From the NCBI RefSeq assembly GCF_003626695.1, contig NZ_RBAH01000005.1, forward strand, positions 62,001-126,000: a stretch of 64,000 bases of DNA, written 5' to 3'. The stretch's first letter is position 1; each line of letters begins with the position of its first letter. The position numbers and the translations under genes are program-made. Below the pieces are notes generated by a model. It did not search any database. It worked only from the letters and a program-made list of their open reading frames with translations, and was not told the DNA's origin. This DNA is from Paenibacillus ginsengarvi (lineage in GTDB: Bacteria > Bacillota > Bacilli > Paenibacillales > NBRC-103111). Below, piece by piece: positions 1-6,401 of the stretch.

Positions 1-40
1 CCCGTAATGAGCAAGCGGCGGCTGCAATGGTATAATATCA

Positions 41-68
41 AAAACGGACGCCGCGCGGCGTCCGTTTT
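41..68. terminator. Bidirectional terminator hairpin
   Basis: A perfect 28-base palindrome with AAAA on one side and TTTT on the other flanks a GC-rich 10-bp core, so it can act as an intrinsic terminator in both directions. It lies 57 bases beyond the stop codon of the minus-strand binding-protein gene that ends at 126, and would also stop any + strand gene entering from the left edge. No gene can be called in bases 1-40. Confidence 0.8.
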
Positions 69-125
69 CGTCAGGCAGGTTTGATAATTCCGTTGGAAGT
101 ACGGTGACGCCACTCCGGGAGGTTC

Positions 126-1406
126 TTATTTCTTAGCTTTCTCCGTCGTGACATACTGCTTGATCTGCTCCTCGGCATCGCGCAGGCCGGTATTGATGTC
201 CTTCGAGTTTTTCAAAATGTTGGCGTACTCCGTATTCAGCAGGCTGAGCGCCTTGGAATAGTAAAGCGAGTTGGGCGGAGCCATCTCGGTATGGCTTTTC
301 AGCACGCCTTCGATATGTTTGCCCTTCAGCTCCGGCAAGTCCTGACCGAACGCCTGTTTGAACTTCGGATCTTTCAGGACCGGGAACTTGGCCGACTTCT
401 TCGACATCGTCATCTGCACTTCATCGGAGAACAACACCTCGAGCACGCGCATCTGATCGTCGCGATTCTTGCTTGCCACCATCGGGATCATGCAGTGGAG
501 GTCGTACATGCCGTACACATTCGGTTTGTCCTTGTAGCTCGGGAATTGGGCGACATCCCAGTTCAGGTCGGTCACCTGACGAAAGCGCAGATACAGATTG
601 ATAGTAGGGATCATGGCGACGGTGCGGTCTTTCAAAAAGCGGTCGATGGGGGAGCCGGCGATGTAGTCGTTGCCGGGGATGGAGTAAATTTGCTTGGCGA
701 CGTCGATCGCTCGTTTGTACGGTTCGGTGTTGACCATGACTTTATCCGTCTTGGCGTCCAGAATGTTCAACGAGAGAGGGAACAGCAGCCGGTTGATGTC
801 GTCGATTTCCACGCCGCGGTATTGGGTCTGGTTGTCCATGCGCGTTACTTTTTTGGCGAGATCGATCGTTTCCTCCCACGTCATGCCATCCTTCGGGTAG
901 GCGACGCCGAATTTATCGAAGATGTCCTTGTTGTAATACAGCGCGTTCAGGTTGTTCGCGTAGGGGAGCGCATATAGTTCCCCCTTATCGGAGTTGGCGA
1001 TGATCGTGTCCAGAGCGCCTTGGTCGAAGCGGCTCAAATCGAATTTGTACTGCTTGGCGAGCTGATTCAAGTCGACGTAAACGCCGAGATCCTTGTAGGC
1101 GGTCAAACGTCCGTGATACGTAACGAGGAAGTCGATGGATTCTCCTTTGGCAAGCACATCCGGCAAATCTTCGGTCGTTTTATCCATCGTAACGGTGAGG
1201 TGGGGGTATTTCTTCTTGACGGGCTGAGCGATAAGCTCATCGAAATCCTGGTCCGTAAAGTAGCCTCCAAGCTGATGCACACGCAGCGTTACGGGTTCGA
1301 GCGGTTTTTCCGGCGGTAAGGTAGTACCGGTGCTTTGGCTTTTTGAACATCCCGTGAAAGCGATTACAAAGGTGAAAAGAAACGGGACCATCAGTTTTCT
1401 TTTCAT
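126..1406 (-). CDS. Orphan ABC sugar-binding lipoprotein (SBP family 1)
   Basis: This 426-residue extracellular solute-binding protein would capture a sugar or oligosaccharide at the outer membrane face for an ABC importer. Residues 1-20 form a lipoprotein signal peptide with lipobox AFTGC, Cys20 being the lipid-modified residue. The body has the family 1 hallmarks, including an ALYYNKDIFDKFG segment and a DGMTWEE segment. RBS GGAGGA lies upstream of the ATG. No permease or ATPase gene is adjacent, so it is an orphan. It is clearly paralogous to the lipoprotein at 22131-23453, sharing YYNKDIFDKFGV, DGMTWE and AKKVTR blocks. A cre-like site in its 5' coding end suggests CcpA control. The substrate cannot be read from the sequence. 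Confidence 0.88.
   Translation of the reverse strand: MKRKLMVPFLFTFVIAFTGCSKSQSTGTTLPPEKPLEPVTLRVHQLGGYFTDQDFDELIAQPVKKKYPHLTVTMDKTTEDLPDVLAKGESIDFLVTYHGRLTAYKDLGVYVDLNQLAKQYKFDLSRFDQGALDTIIANSDKGELYALPYANNLNALYYNKDIFDKFGVAYPKDGMTWEETIDLAKKVTRMDNQTQYRGVEIDDINRLLFPLSLNILDAKTDKVMVNTEPYKRAIDVAKQIYSIPGNDYIAGSPIDRFLKDRTVAMIPTINLYLRFRQVTDLNWDVAQFPSYKDKPNVYGMYDLHCMIPMVASKNRDDQMRVLEVLFSDEVQMTMSKKSAKFPVLKDPKFKQAFGQDLPELKGKHIEGVLKSHTEMAPPNSLYYSKALSLLNTEYANILKNSKDINTGLRDAEEQIKQYVTTEKAKK
1355..1368. promoter_or_regulatory. cre-like CcpA site in 5' coding region
   Basis: TGAAAGCGATTACA fits the degenerate cre consensus TGWNANCGNTNWCA at every defined position. It lies about 40 bases inside the binding-protein gene that starts at 1406, in the signal-peptide codons, where CcpA can act as a transcription roadblock. 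A chance match to a degenerate consensus remains possible. Confidence 0.55.
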
Positions 1407-1576
1407 ACAACATCCTCCGTTCGTTCGATTGGGTGATCGATTGCAGCCGAACCTAGGGATACGCGACCTCCTTCATCTTAGTAGCTTAAAAAGAACTACC
1501 GCCTTGGCTGACGACGGAAACATGCGGACCTTGAACTTCAGGTCGTCAGCGGAAGTGACTGGCAATAACTGACTTA

Positions 1577-1606
1577 ATTATATCGATGTACCAACGAATG
1601 AAACAA
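1577..1606 (-). promoter_or_regulatory. Possible sigma-A promoter of the SBP gene
   Basis: On the minus strand TTGTTT (1601-1606) and TATAAT (1577-1582) are separated by 18 bases. The -10 is perfect and the -35 matches 3 of 6 positions. It would give a leader of about 160 bases for the gene starting at 1406. Confidence 0.4.
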
Positions 1607-1698
1607 TGCTTCTAAATGCTTGGTTTTTCATGAAAAAATCATACGATCTTATCCGATCACATGCGATCTTTCGTTTTCATTCTTTATTGCCAATTTAC

Positions 1699-1740
1699 AA
1701 AAAAAAGCGACCACCTCGATACGGGATCGAAGGTGATCGC
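1699..1740 (-). terminator. Terminator of CDF gene
   Basis: On the minus strand a 14-bp nearly perfect stem (arms 1727-1740 and 1707-1720, short loop) is followed by eight T residues. It begins 8 bases after the stop codon of the CDF transporter gene. Confidence 0.9.
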
Positions 1741-1747
1741 AAACGAT

Positions 1748-2707
1748 TTATTCGGCTTGGAGCCGGGCACGCTCTTCTTCTTCCTTATGGCGCAAAAACT
1801 GCTTGCCGTACTCGCCGTGCGGGTGAATCGCCGCATGTTCGATCTGGATCGTAGAGTGTGTGATGCCGTATTTGCTTTGCAGCGTTTCGTTGATGGCGAG
1901 TATGACGCAGTACGGCTGAATGCGCTCATTCACGAACACATGGGCGGTTAGCGAATAATGGTCGGTCGAGACGGCCCACAGATGCATTTCGTGCACGTCC
2001 TCGACGCCCTCGACTTCACGCAGCGACTGGCGAATGTCATCGAGCTTGAACTGCTCCGGCACCGATTCCATCAGAATCAGATACGATTCCTTGACGATCT
2101 TGCTGCCCCCGGTGAAAATGATGCCGCCGATGACGACGCTGATCAGCGGATCGACCCAGCCCCAGTCGGTGAAGTAAATGAGGATCGCCGACACGATGAC
2201 GCCAACCGAGCTGAGCAGGTCGCCGATAAAATGCCACAGCGCGCTTTTTACGTTCAGATTTTCTTCTTCCTTCATGCTTCGGCTAAGCACGAACGTAAGC
2301 ACCAGATTGACGATGAACCCGATGGAGGCGATCGTAAGCATCAGGCCAAGATCGATCGCCTGCGGATTAAGCGCCCGCCGCACGCCTTCGTAAAAAATGC
2401 CGAGGGCGATAATACAAAGCGCAAACCCGTTCAGGAACGAGGCGACAATCTCAAAGCGGAGATAACCGAACGTAAATTTGGCATTGGGCTGGCGGGACGC
2501 TAGATATATGGCCGTCATGCTGAGACCGAGCGCGAAAACGTCGGACACCATATGGGCCGAGTCGGACAACAGCGCCAGTGAATTGGAGGCGATCCCCCCG
2601 ATAATTTCGACGACCGTAAAAAAGGCGGTCAGTATTAACGTAATCCAGAGCGCCCGTTTGGACGTCGCTTGTTCTTTGACATGGCGTAAATGATGATAAT
2701 CGTACAT
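1748..2707 (-). CDS. Cation diffusion facilitator, Zn/Cd type (CzcD-like)
   Basis: This 319-residue integral membrane transporter would export divalent metal in exchange for protons. Six hydrophobic segments span about residues 20-205, followed by a cytoplasmic metal-binding C-terminal domain (about 210-295). The metal site is visible in TM2 as H52xxxD56 (in SDSAHMVSD) and in TM5 as H159xxxD163 (in HFIGD). In this family an HD-HD set is typical of Zn/Cd exporters, whereas Mn and Fe exporters carry DD pairs. A good sigma-A promoter and AT-rich palindromes lie upstream. It is monocistronic, with its own terminator. The metal is inferred from the residues only. Confidence 0.92.
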   Translation of the reverse strand: MYDYHHLRHVKEQATSKRALWITLILTAFFTVVEIIGGIASNSLALLSDSAHMVSDVFALGLSMTAIYLASRQPNAKFTFGYLRFEIVASFLNGFALCIIALGIFYEGVRRALNPQAIDLGLMLTIASIGFIVNLVLTFVLSRSMKEEENLNVKSALWHFIGDLLSSVGVIVSAILIYFTDWGWVDPLISVVIGGIIFTGGSKIVKESYLILMESVPEQFKLDDIRQSLREVEGVEDVHEMHLWAVSTDHYSLTAHVFVNERIQPYCVILAINETLQSKYGITHSTIQIEHAAIHPHGEYGKQFLRHKEEEERARLQAE

Positions 2708-2758
2708 ATTGACACCTGCTTTCTTTAGAAAAGGACGTTTCTTTCTTCCGTGTCTTTC

Positions 2759-2786
2759 ATTATACGCTCGTCAGGCTTAAAATCAA
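2759..2786 (-). promoter_or_regulatory. Sigma-A promoter of CDF gene
   Basis: On the minus strand TTGATT (2781-2786) and TATAAT (2759-2764) are 16 bases apart. It lies 52 bases before the ATG at 2707. Confidence 0.65.
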
Positions 2787-2788
2787 TA

Positions 2789-2813
2789 CTTATTTAAAAT
2801 AATTCTAAATAAG
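2789..2813. promoter_or_regulatory. Operator-like palindrome upstream of CDF promoter
   Basis: CTTATTT and AAATAAG form a perfect inverted repeat around an 11-base spacer. Nested inside, TTAAAATAATTCTAA (2794-2808) resembles the Fur/PerR-family box TTATAATNATTATAA, with two mismatches outside the free centre. The element starts 2 bases upstream of the -35 hexamer, which suits a metal-responsive regulator of the Fur or ArsR family. The protein that binds cannot be named. Confidence 0.45.
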
Positions 2814-2819
2814 AGAGAA

Positions 2820-2834
2820 TGGTTATCGTTATCA
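2820..2834. promoter_or_regulatory. Fur-box-like 15-mer
   Basis: On the minus strand the sequence TGATAACGATAACCA resembles the Fur-family box TGATAATNATTATCA with three mismatches. It sits 7 bases beyond the palindrome at 2789-2813, giving two candidate sites on about the same helix region. Low-information motif, so only suggestive. Confidence 0.3.
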
Positions 2835-2949
2835 GTTCATGTTCAACATATGAAAAGAAATGAAAATGTGTGATTTTAGACGGTATTCCGACAAAATATC
2901 AGATAAACGGAGTAATGATCATAAAATGGTGGAAAATTTCGATAAAACC

Positions 2950-2978
2950 TTTAAAAACAGACGATTTTCTGCTAATAT
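2950..2978 (+). promoter_or_regulatory. Sigma-A promoter of small membrane protein gene
   Basis: TTTAAA (2950-2955) and TAATAT (2973-2978) are separated by 17 bases. It is 37 bases upstream of the ATG at 3016, the same arrangement as for the paralogous gene at 17680. Confidence 0.5.
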
Positions 2979-3015
2979 AGAGGTAGACTACAACGAAGGG
3001 AGGGATGGTACCTTG

Positions 3016-3366
3016 ATGATCTTGCGTCCGCTTATTCGAACGTTCGGCCTGTTGATCTTCGCGTTCGCGCTGCTGTGGTCGTTTCTTATGCCTACCGCCG
3101 AACGTGTCGTGACGCCGGTTTCCAAGTCGATTCCCGCCGTGTCCGCACCGGCATCGATTCATTCGCCGCTCGGCGCCCCCGCTCATTTCCTGCAGAAGCT
3201 GCGCATTATGCTGCCGCTTGTTGCATTATTTTATGTTTCCCTGTCTATGATAACGAGTTGTCCCGTGATCTGCTCCCGTCTGGAACGATTCGCCCCTCCA
3301 ATTCCGCTGCTGCGCAAGCAGCTGCTTTTGCGCCCCCTCAAATTCACTTCGCTTTATGTTCATTAG
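3016..3366 (+). CDS. Small membrane protein, unrecognised family, copy 1
   Basis: I do not recognise this 116-residue protein. It has a hydrophobic N-terminal segment (about 10-25), a conserved motif just after it (LLWSFLMP at 19-26, then VVTPVSKSIPAVS at 31-43), a variable middle, a second hydrophobic segment (about 64-82) and a basic tail with IPLLRKQLLLRPLKFTS. The protein at 17680-18024 has the same motif in the same register (21 of 25 identical over residues 19-43) and the same tail, so this is a real protein family. RBS GGGAGG precedes the start; TTG at 3013 is an alternative. It has its own promoter. A khtTU-YitT group follows. Confidence 0.72.
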   Translation: MILRPLIRTFGLLIFAFALLWSFLMPTAERVVTPVSKSIPAVSAPASIHSPLGAPAHFLQKLRIMLPLVALFYVSLSMITSCPVICSRLERFAPPIPLLRKQLLLRPLKFTSLYVH

Positions 3367-3573
3367 TTATTCGCATCTCGATCTGGTTCGTATGAAACTT
3401 GGCAGGCAGGAAAGGATAACCATAACGGCAGCCAGCCGTCTGTTCAGGTGGAGCGGGTAAAGTTTGGCATGCCCGGAATAAACCGTATCATGTTTCCAGA
3501 TGCCGGGCATTGCCCTTATCCGATTGCGCCGCAGCGGCAAAGCTGTGATCCATTGCAATCGGAGGATAACAGG

Positions 3574-4071
3574 ATGAAACCAATCAGAGAATCGGATTTG
3601 CCGGGAATCGGCCGTAAGTACGAAATCGAAACGTTGTCGCGGGAAAGATTTGTGATCGTTGTACACGACGATGGCAGAAGGGAGATTTATACGCCCGATC
3701 GAAGCGATCCGGACGATACCGTCTCTGTCGCCACGCTGGAGGATGACGAGGCAAGAGCGATCGGAGCGATTCTAGGCGGGATGCACTATAAACCGAAAGC
3801 GCTGGAAACGATCGAGGTGGCGCTGAACGATCTTATCATCGAATGGTATCGGATCGATGACGGCTATGCGGCGGTCGGTTTGACGATCGGAGAGCTGGAC
3901 GTACGCCAAAAGACGGGCGCGAGCATTATCGCCGCCGTGTATCCGGATCATACGCACCATATTAACCCGGGCTCGGATTATAGGCTTAGAGGGGGCAGCA
4001 CGCTTATTGTCGCCGGCGAGCGAAACCAGCTGAAGGTGCTGAAGCAGCTGCTCACGCACGGGGGGTCTTAA
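3574..4071 (+). CDS. khtT: K+/H+ antiporter regulatory subunit, KhtT-like
   Basis: This 165-residue soluble protein matches the size of Bacillus KhtT. Its C-terminal half (about 85-165) is a TrkA_C (RCK C-lobe) domain, with typical ending TLIVAGERNQLKVLKQLL. KhtT binds the cytoplasmic side of KhtU and gates potassium efflux; c-di-AMP binding is known for the Bacillus protein. The ATG at 3574 was chosen over upstream in-frame starts because GGAGG stands 9 bases before it and it restores the family length. Its stop is one base before the khtU start codon, so the two are translationally coupled. Confidence 0.88.
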   Translation: MKPIRESDLPGIGRKYEIETLSRERFVIVVHDDGRREIYTPDRSDPDDTVSVATLEDDEARAIGAILGGMHYKPKALETIEVALNDLIIEWYRIDDGYAAVGLTIGELDVRQKTGASIIAAVYPDHTHHINPGSDYRLRGGSTLIVAGERNQLKVLKQLLTHGGS

Positions 4072-4072
4072 T

Positions 4073-5320
4073 ATGGACCATATCATACTCGAGATCGGAC
4101 TCGCCGTCGTCCTTATTGCGATAGCCGGCTTGTTGTCGGCCAAATTGAAGTTTTCGGTCATCCCATTTTATATTATTGTCGGCATGGTGGTCGGACCACA
4201 TGCTCCGAAATGGGGCGTATTCGACTTCCGCTTTATCGAGAGCGCCCCGCTAATCGAATTTATGGGGCGGCTCGGCGTCCTGTTTCTGCTCTTTTATTTG
4301 GGGCTGGAGTTTTCCGTCGGCCGGCTTATCAAGTCGGGCCGCTCGATCGTAGTCGGTGGTACGATCTATATCGGCATCAATTTTACGCTGGGCTTGCTGT
4401 ACGCCCTGCTCGCGGGAATGCCGCTTAAAGAAATGCTCGTCATCGCCGGTATTACGACGATTTCGTCGAGCGCGATCGTCGCCAAGGTGCTCGTCGATCT
4501 GAAGCGGACGGCGAACCCAGAGACGGAAATGATACTCGGCATTACTTTGTTCGAGGATGTGTTCCTCGCCGTTTATATCTCGATCTTGTCGGGGCTCGTG
4601 CTGAGCGGCTCGACATCGATAACGGGAGTCGCCGTATCGGCGCTGATCGCCCTCGGCTTCATGCTGGCCATTATCGTCATCGGACGGAAGGCGGTTCCGC
4701 TGCTCAACAAGCTGCTTGATATTCGCTCGAACGAGCTGTTTCTCCTTGTCGTTTTCGGCGCGTTGATGGTCGTTGCCGGCTTCTCCGAAACGATCCATGT
4801 CGCGGAGGCGATCGGAGCGCTGCTTGTCGGCCTCGTGCTAGCGGAAACCGAGCATATGAAGCGGATCGAGCATCTCATACTGCCGTTTCGCGATTTTTTC
4901 GGGGCTATGTTCTTCTTCAGCTTCGGGCTGACGATCGACCCAACAGCGCTCGGCGGAGCGGTATGGCTGGCGCTTGGCGCGGTCGCGATCACCTTGATCG
5001 GCAACTTCGTGGCAGGCCTGCTTGCGGGGCGCAGTGCCGGCTTGTCGCAAAAGGCATCGGTTAATATCGGCCTAACGATCGCTTCTCGGGGGGAATTTTC
5101 GATCGTGCTGGCGGGCCTTGGAAAAGCGGGCGGACTGCTCGGGATTTTGCAGCCTTTTGCTGCCTTGTACGTGCTCATACTTGCCATTCTCGGCCCTCTC
5201 CTAACGAAAGAATCGAAACACGTCTACAGGCTGCTCTTCGCCCGCCGTTCGCGATCCGAGCCTGCCAAAGATCCCGCCCAGTCGTCCATCGAACGGGTTC
5301 AGCCCGAGCGGGAGGGGTGA
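4073..5320 (+). CDS. khtU: Cation/proton antiporter, CPA2 family (KhtU-like)
   Basis: A 415-residue polytopic membrane protein with about 12 hydrophobic segments covering residues 1-385 and a short charged cytoplasmic tail. It belongs to the Na+/H+ exchanger (KefB/CPA2) superfamily, with the family segments GVLFLLFYLGLEFS and FSFGLTIDP. With KhtT it would export K+ in exchange for protons during alkaline or potassium stress. It starts one base after the khtT stop and is followed 4 bases later by a YitT gene, so a three-gene operon is likely. Homology to KhtU is by pattern and context, not by alignment. Confidence 0.88.
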   Translation: MDHIILEIGLAVVLIAIAGLLSAKLKFSVIPFYIIVGMVVGPHAPKWGVFDFRFIESAPLIEFMGRLGVLFLLFYLGLEFSVGRLIKSGRSIVVGGTIYIGINFTLGLLYALLAGMPLKEMLVIAGITTISSSAIVAKVLVDLKRTANPETEMILGITLFEDVFLAVYISILSGLVLSGSTSITGVAVSALIALGFMLAIIVIGRKAVPLLNKLLDIRSNELFLLVVFGALMVVAGFSETIHVAEAIGALLVGLVLAETEHMKRIEHLILPFRDFFGAMFFFSFGLTIDPTALGGAVWLALGAVAITLIGNFVAGLLAGRSAGLSQKASVNIGLTIASRGEFSIVLAGLGKAGGLLGILQPFAALYVLILAILGPLLTKESKHVYRLLFARRSRSEPAKDPAQSSIERVQPEREG

Positions 5321-5324
5321 GGCG

Positions 5325-6197
5325 ATGCGGGGTGCGATCTTTATCGGCAAACGCCCGAATCGTGCCAGAACACCTTTCCGAACCGGTTTGTTCACGCTGC
5401 TATCCTTCTGCGCCGGGGCCGTTCTCATTGCAACCGGACTCGAACTGTTCCTGAAGCCGAACCGGCTTATGACCGGAGGCACACAAGGGATTTCCATCAT
5501 GCTGGCGCATATGACGGAGATGCGGCTCGGACTGCTGCTGTTTTTCATCAACGTTCCGTTTCTGTTCCTTGCGGCGCCGGGCATCGGCAGAAGCTCCGCC
5601 GCGCTCCGCCTTGCCGCCCTCGGGGCGATCGCCGTCCTTACGCTGCTGCTCGATCCGGTGCCGCCGCTGACCGAGCATCCGCTTGCCGCTTCGCTGTTTG
5701 GAGGAGCGGCGCTCGGCTGCGGTGCGGGCTTGATCGTCCGTACGGGAGGTTATACGGATGGGGTGGGCGAGGCGGTATACTGGCTCAAGCGGAAAGTGCC
5801 GCTGTCTATCGCCGAGCTGGTTATGCTGGCCAATCTGTCCATACTCGCTCTGGGCGGGATTCTGTTCGGCTGGGATCAGGCGATGTACTCTGTTATCGCC
5901 TACTTCGTCGCCTACCAGTCGCTGCGTTATACGATGCGAGGCAGTCACCGTTATACGATTGTGCGTATACGCGGACACCGGCACGAGGCGATCCGTTCCG
6001 GCTTGTTGTCTCTTACCGGCTCCAATTGCTGGGTGGCGGCTCCGCATGAGGCCGCGGACGGGCTGACCGTTCTGATCTCTCGGCAGCAGGAGAGCCGCGT
6101 GCGCGAGCTGGTGCTGGCGGCCGATCCGGAGGCAACCATTCGCATGACCCCGCTCGGGGCGGTTAACGACGAAACTTACAAATATAGCGGCCAGTGA
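5325..6197 (+). CDS. YitT family membrane protein with DUF2179 domain
   Basis: A 290-residue protein with five to six hydrophobic segments (about 20-200) bearing the YitT hallmarks (LELFLKPNRLMTGGTQGIS near the N-terminus and an FGWDQAMYSVIAYFVAYQ segment). A cytoplasmic DUF2179 domain follows at about 205-285. The biochemical role of YitT proteins is not established; some family members have been linked to ion stress. It follows khtU by 4 bases, so co-transcription with the antiporter is likely. Two further YitT genes lie at 18204 and 57018. The C-terminal domain is weaker than in the copy at 18204. Confidence 0.88.
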   Translation: MRGAIFIGKRPNRARTPFRTGLFTLLSFCAGAVLIATGLELFLKPNRLMTGGTQGISIMLAHMTEMRLGLLLFFINVPFLFLAAPGIGRSSAALRLAALGAIAVLTLLLDPVPPLTEHPLAASLFGGAALGCGAGLIVRTGGYTDGVGEAVYWLKRKVPLSIAELVMLANLSILALGGILFGWDQAMYSVIAYFVAYQSLRYTMRGSHRYTIVRIRGHRHEAIRSGLLSLTGSNCWVAAPHEAADGLTVLISRQQESRVRELVLAADPEATIRMTPLGAVNDETYKYSGQ

Positions 6198-6272
6198 AAA
6201 AAAGCTAAAGGAGAACGTCGTCCTGGCCTTCCCGATCAACCGAAATCGTCCAAAATGAAGGGTTTCGGAGAA

Positions 6273-6282
6273 TTTTGTCGAA
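6273..6282 (+). promoter_or_regulatory. Spo0A-box-like site
   Basis: TTTTGTCGAA contains the 0A-box core TGTCGAA with the preferred T-rich 5' side. It lies 119 bases upstream of the hybrid kinase start. The 15-mer containing it (6268-6282) recurs exactly at 57902-57916 upstream of cheX. Confidence 0.45.
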
Positions 6283-6401
6283 TGAGTTACTAGGAACTCG
6301 CTGTACGGATTTAGTTAGGGCGTGTACGCAAACTCGCCGCAGCCTGCTTACCCAATGGGCAGCGTCCGTTCGCAAGCTTCATCCTGTTCAAAGGAGCGGA
6401 T

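Larger units (their letters stand above)
1407..1747. other. Intergenic region: leader of SBP gene and CDF terminator
   Basis: No protein gene is supported here. Reading on the minus strand it holds the terminator of the CDF gene (1699-1740), a weak promoter-like pair (1577-1606), and a leader of roughly 160 bases. The leader contains a 9-bp perfect stem formed by 1507-1515 and 1542-1550 (GCTGACGAC with GTCGTCAGC), then the GGAGGA ribosome site before the ATG at 1406. No T-run directly follows the stem, so it is not an obvious terminator. Confidence 0.5.
2708..3012. other. Divergent intergenic region with promoters for CDF and small membrane gene
   Basis: The region carries no gene. It contains the minus-strand CDF promoter (2759-2786), two operator-like AT-rich elements immediately upstream of it (2789-2813 and 2820-2834), and the + strand promoter of the small membrane protein gene (2950-2978). 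Bases 2835-2949 show no further structure. Confidence 0.6.

Noticed and set aside
1-40. TAA at 5-7 considered as the stop of a gene entering from the left
   Set aside because: Too little sequence to define a reading frame.
291-977. Long + strand frame of 228 codons opposite the first binding-protein gene
   Set aside because: It is the antisense shadow of the lipoprotein gene at 126-1406, has no ribosome site, and a composition rich in His/Arg/Val typical of antisense translation of GC-rich genes.
1507-1550. 9-bp stem in the leader of the first binding-protein gene considered as terminator or riboswitch
   Set aside because: No T-run follows, the loop is 26 bases and no known aptamer is recognisable; recorded only in the intergenic entry.
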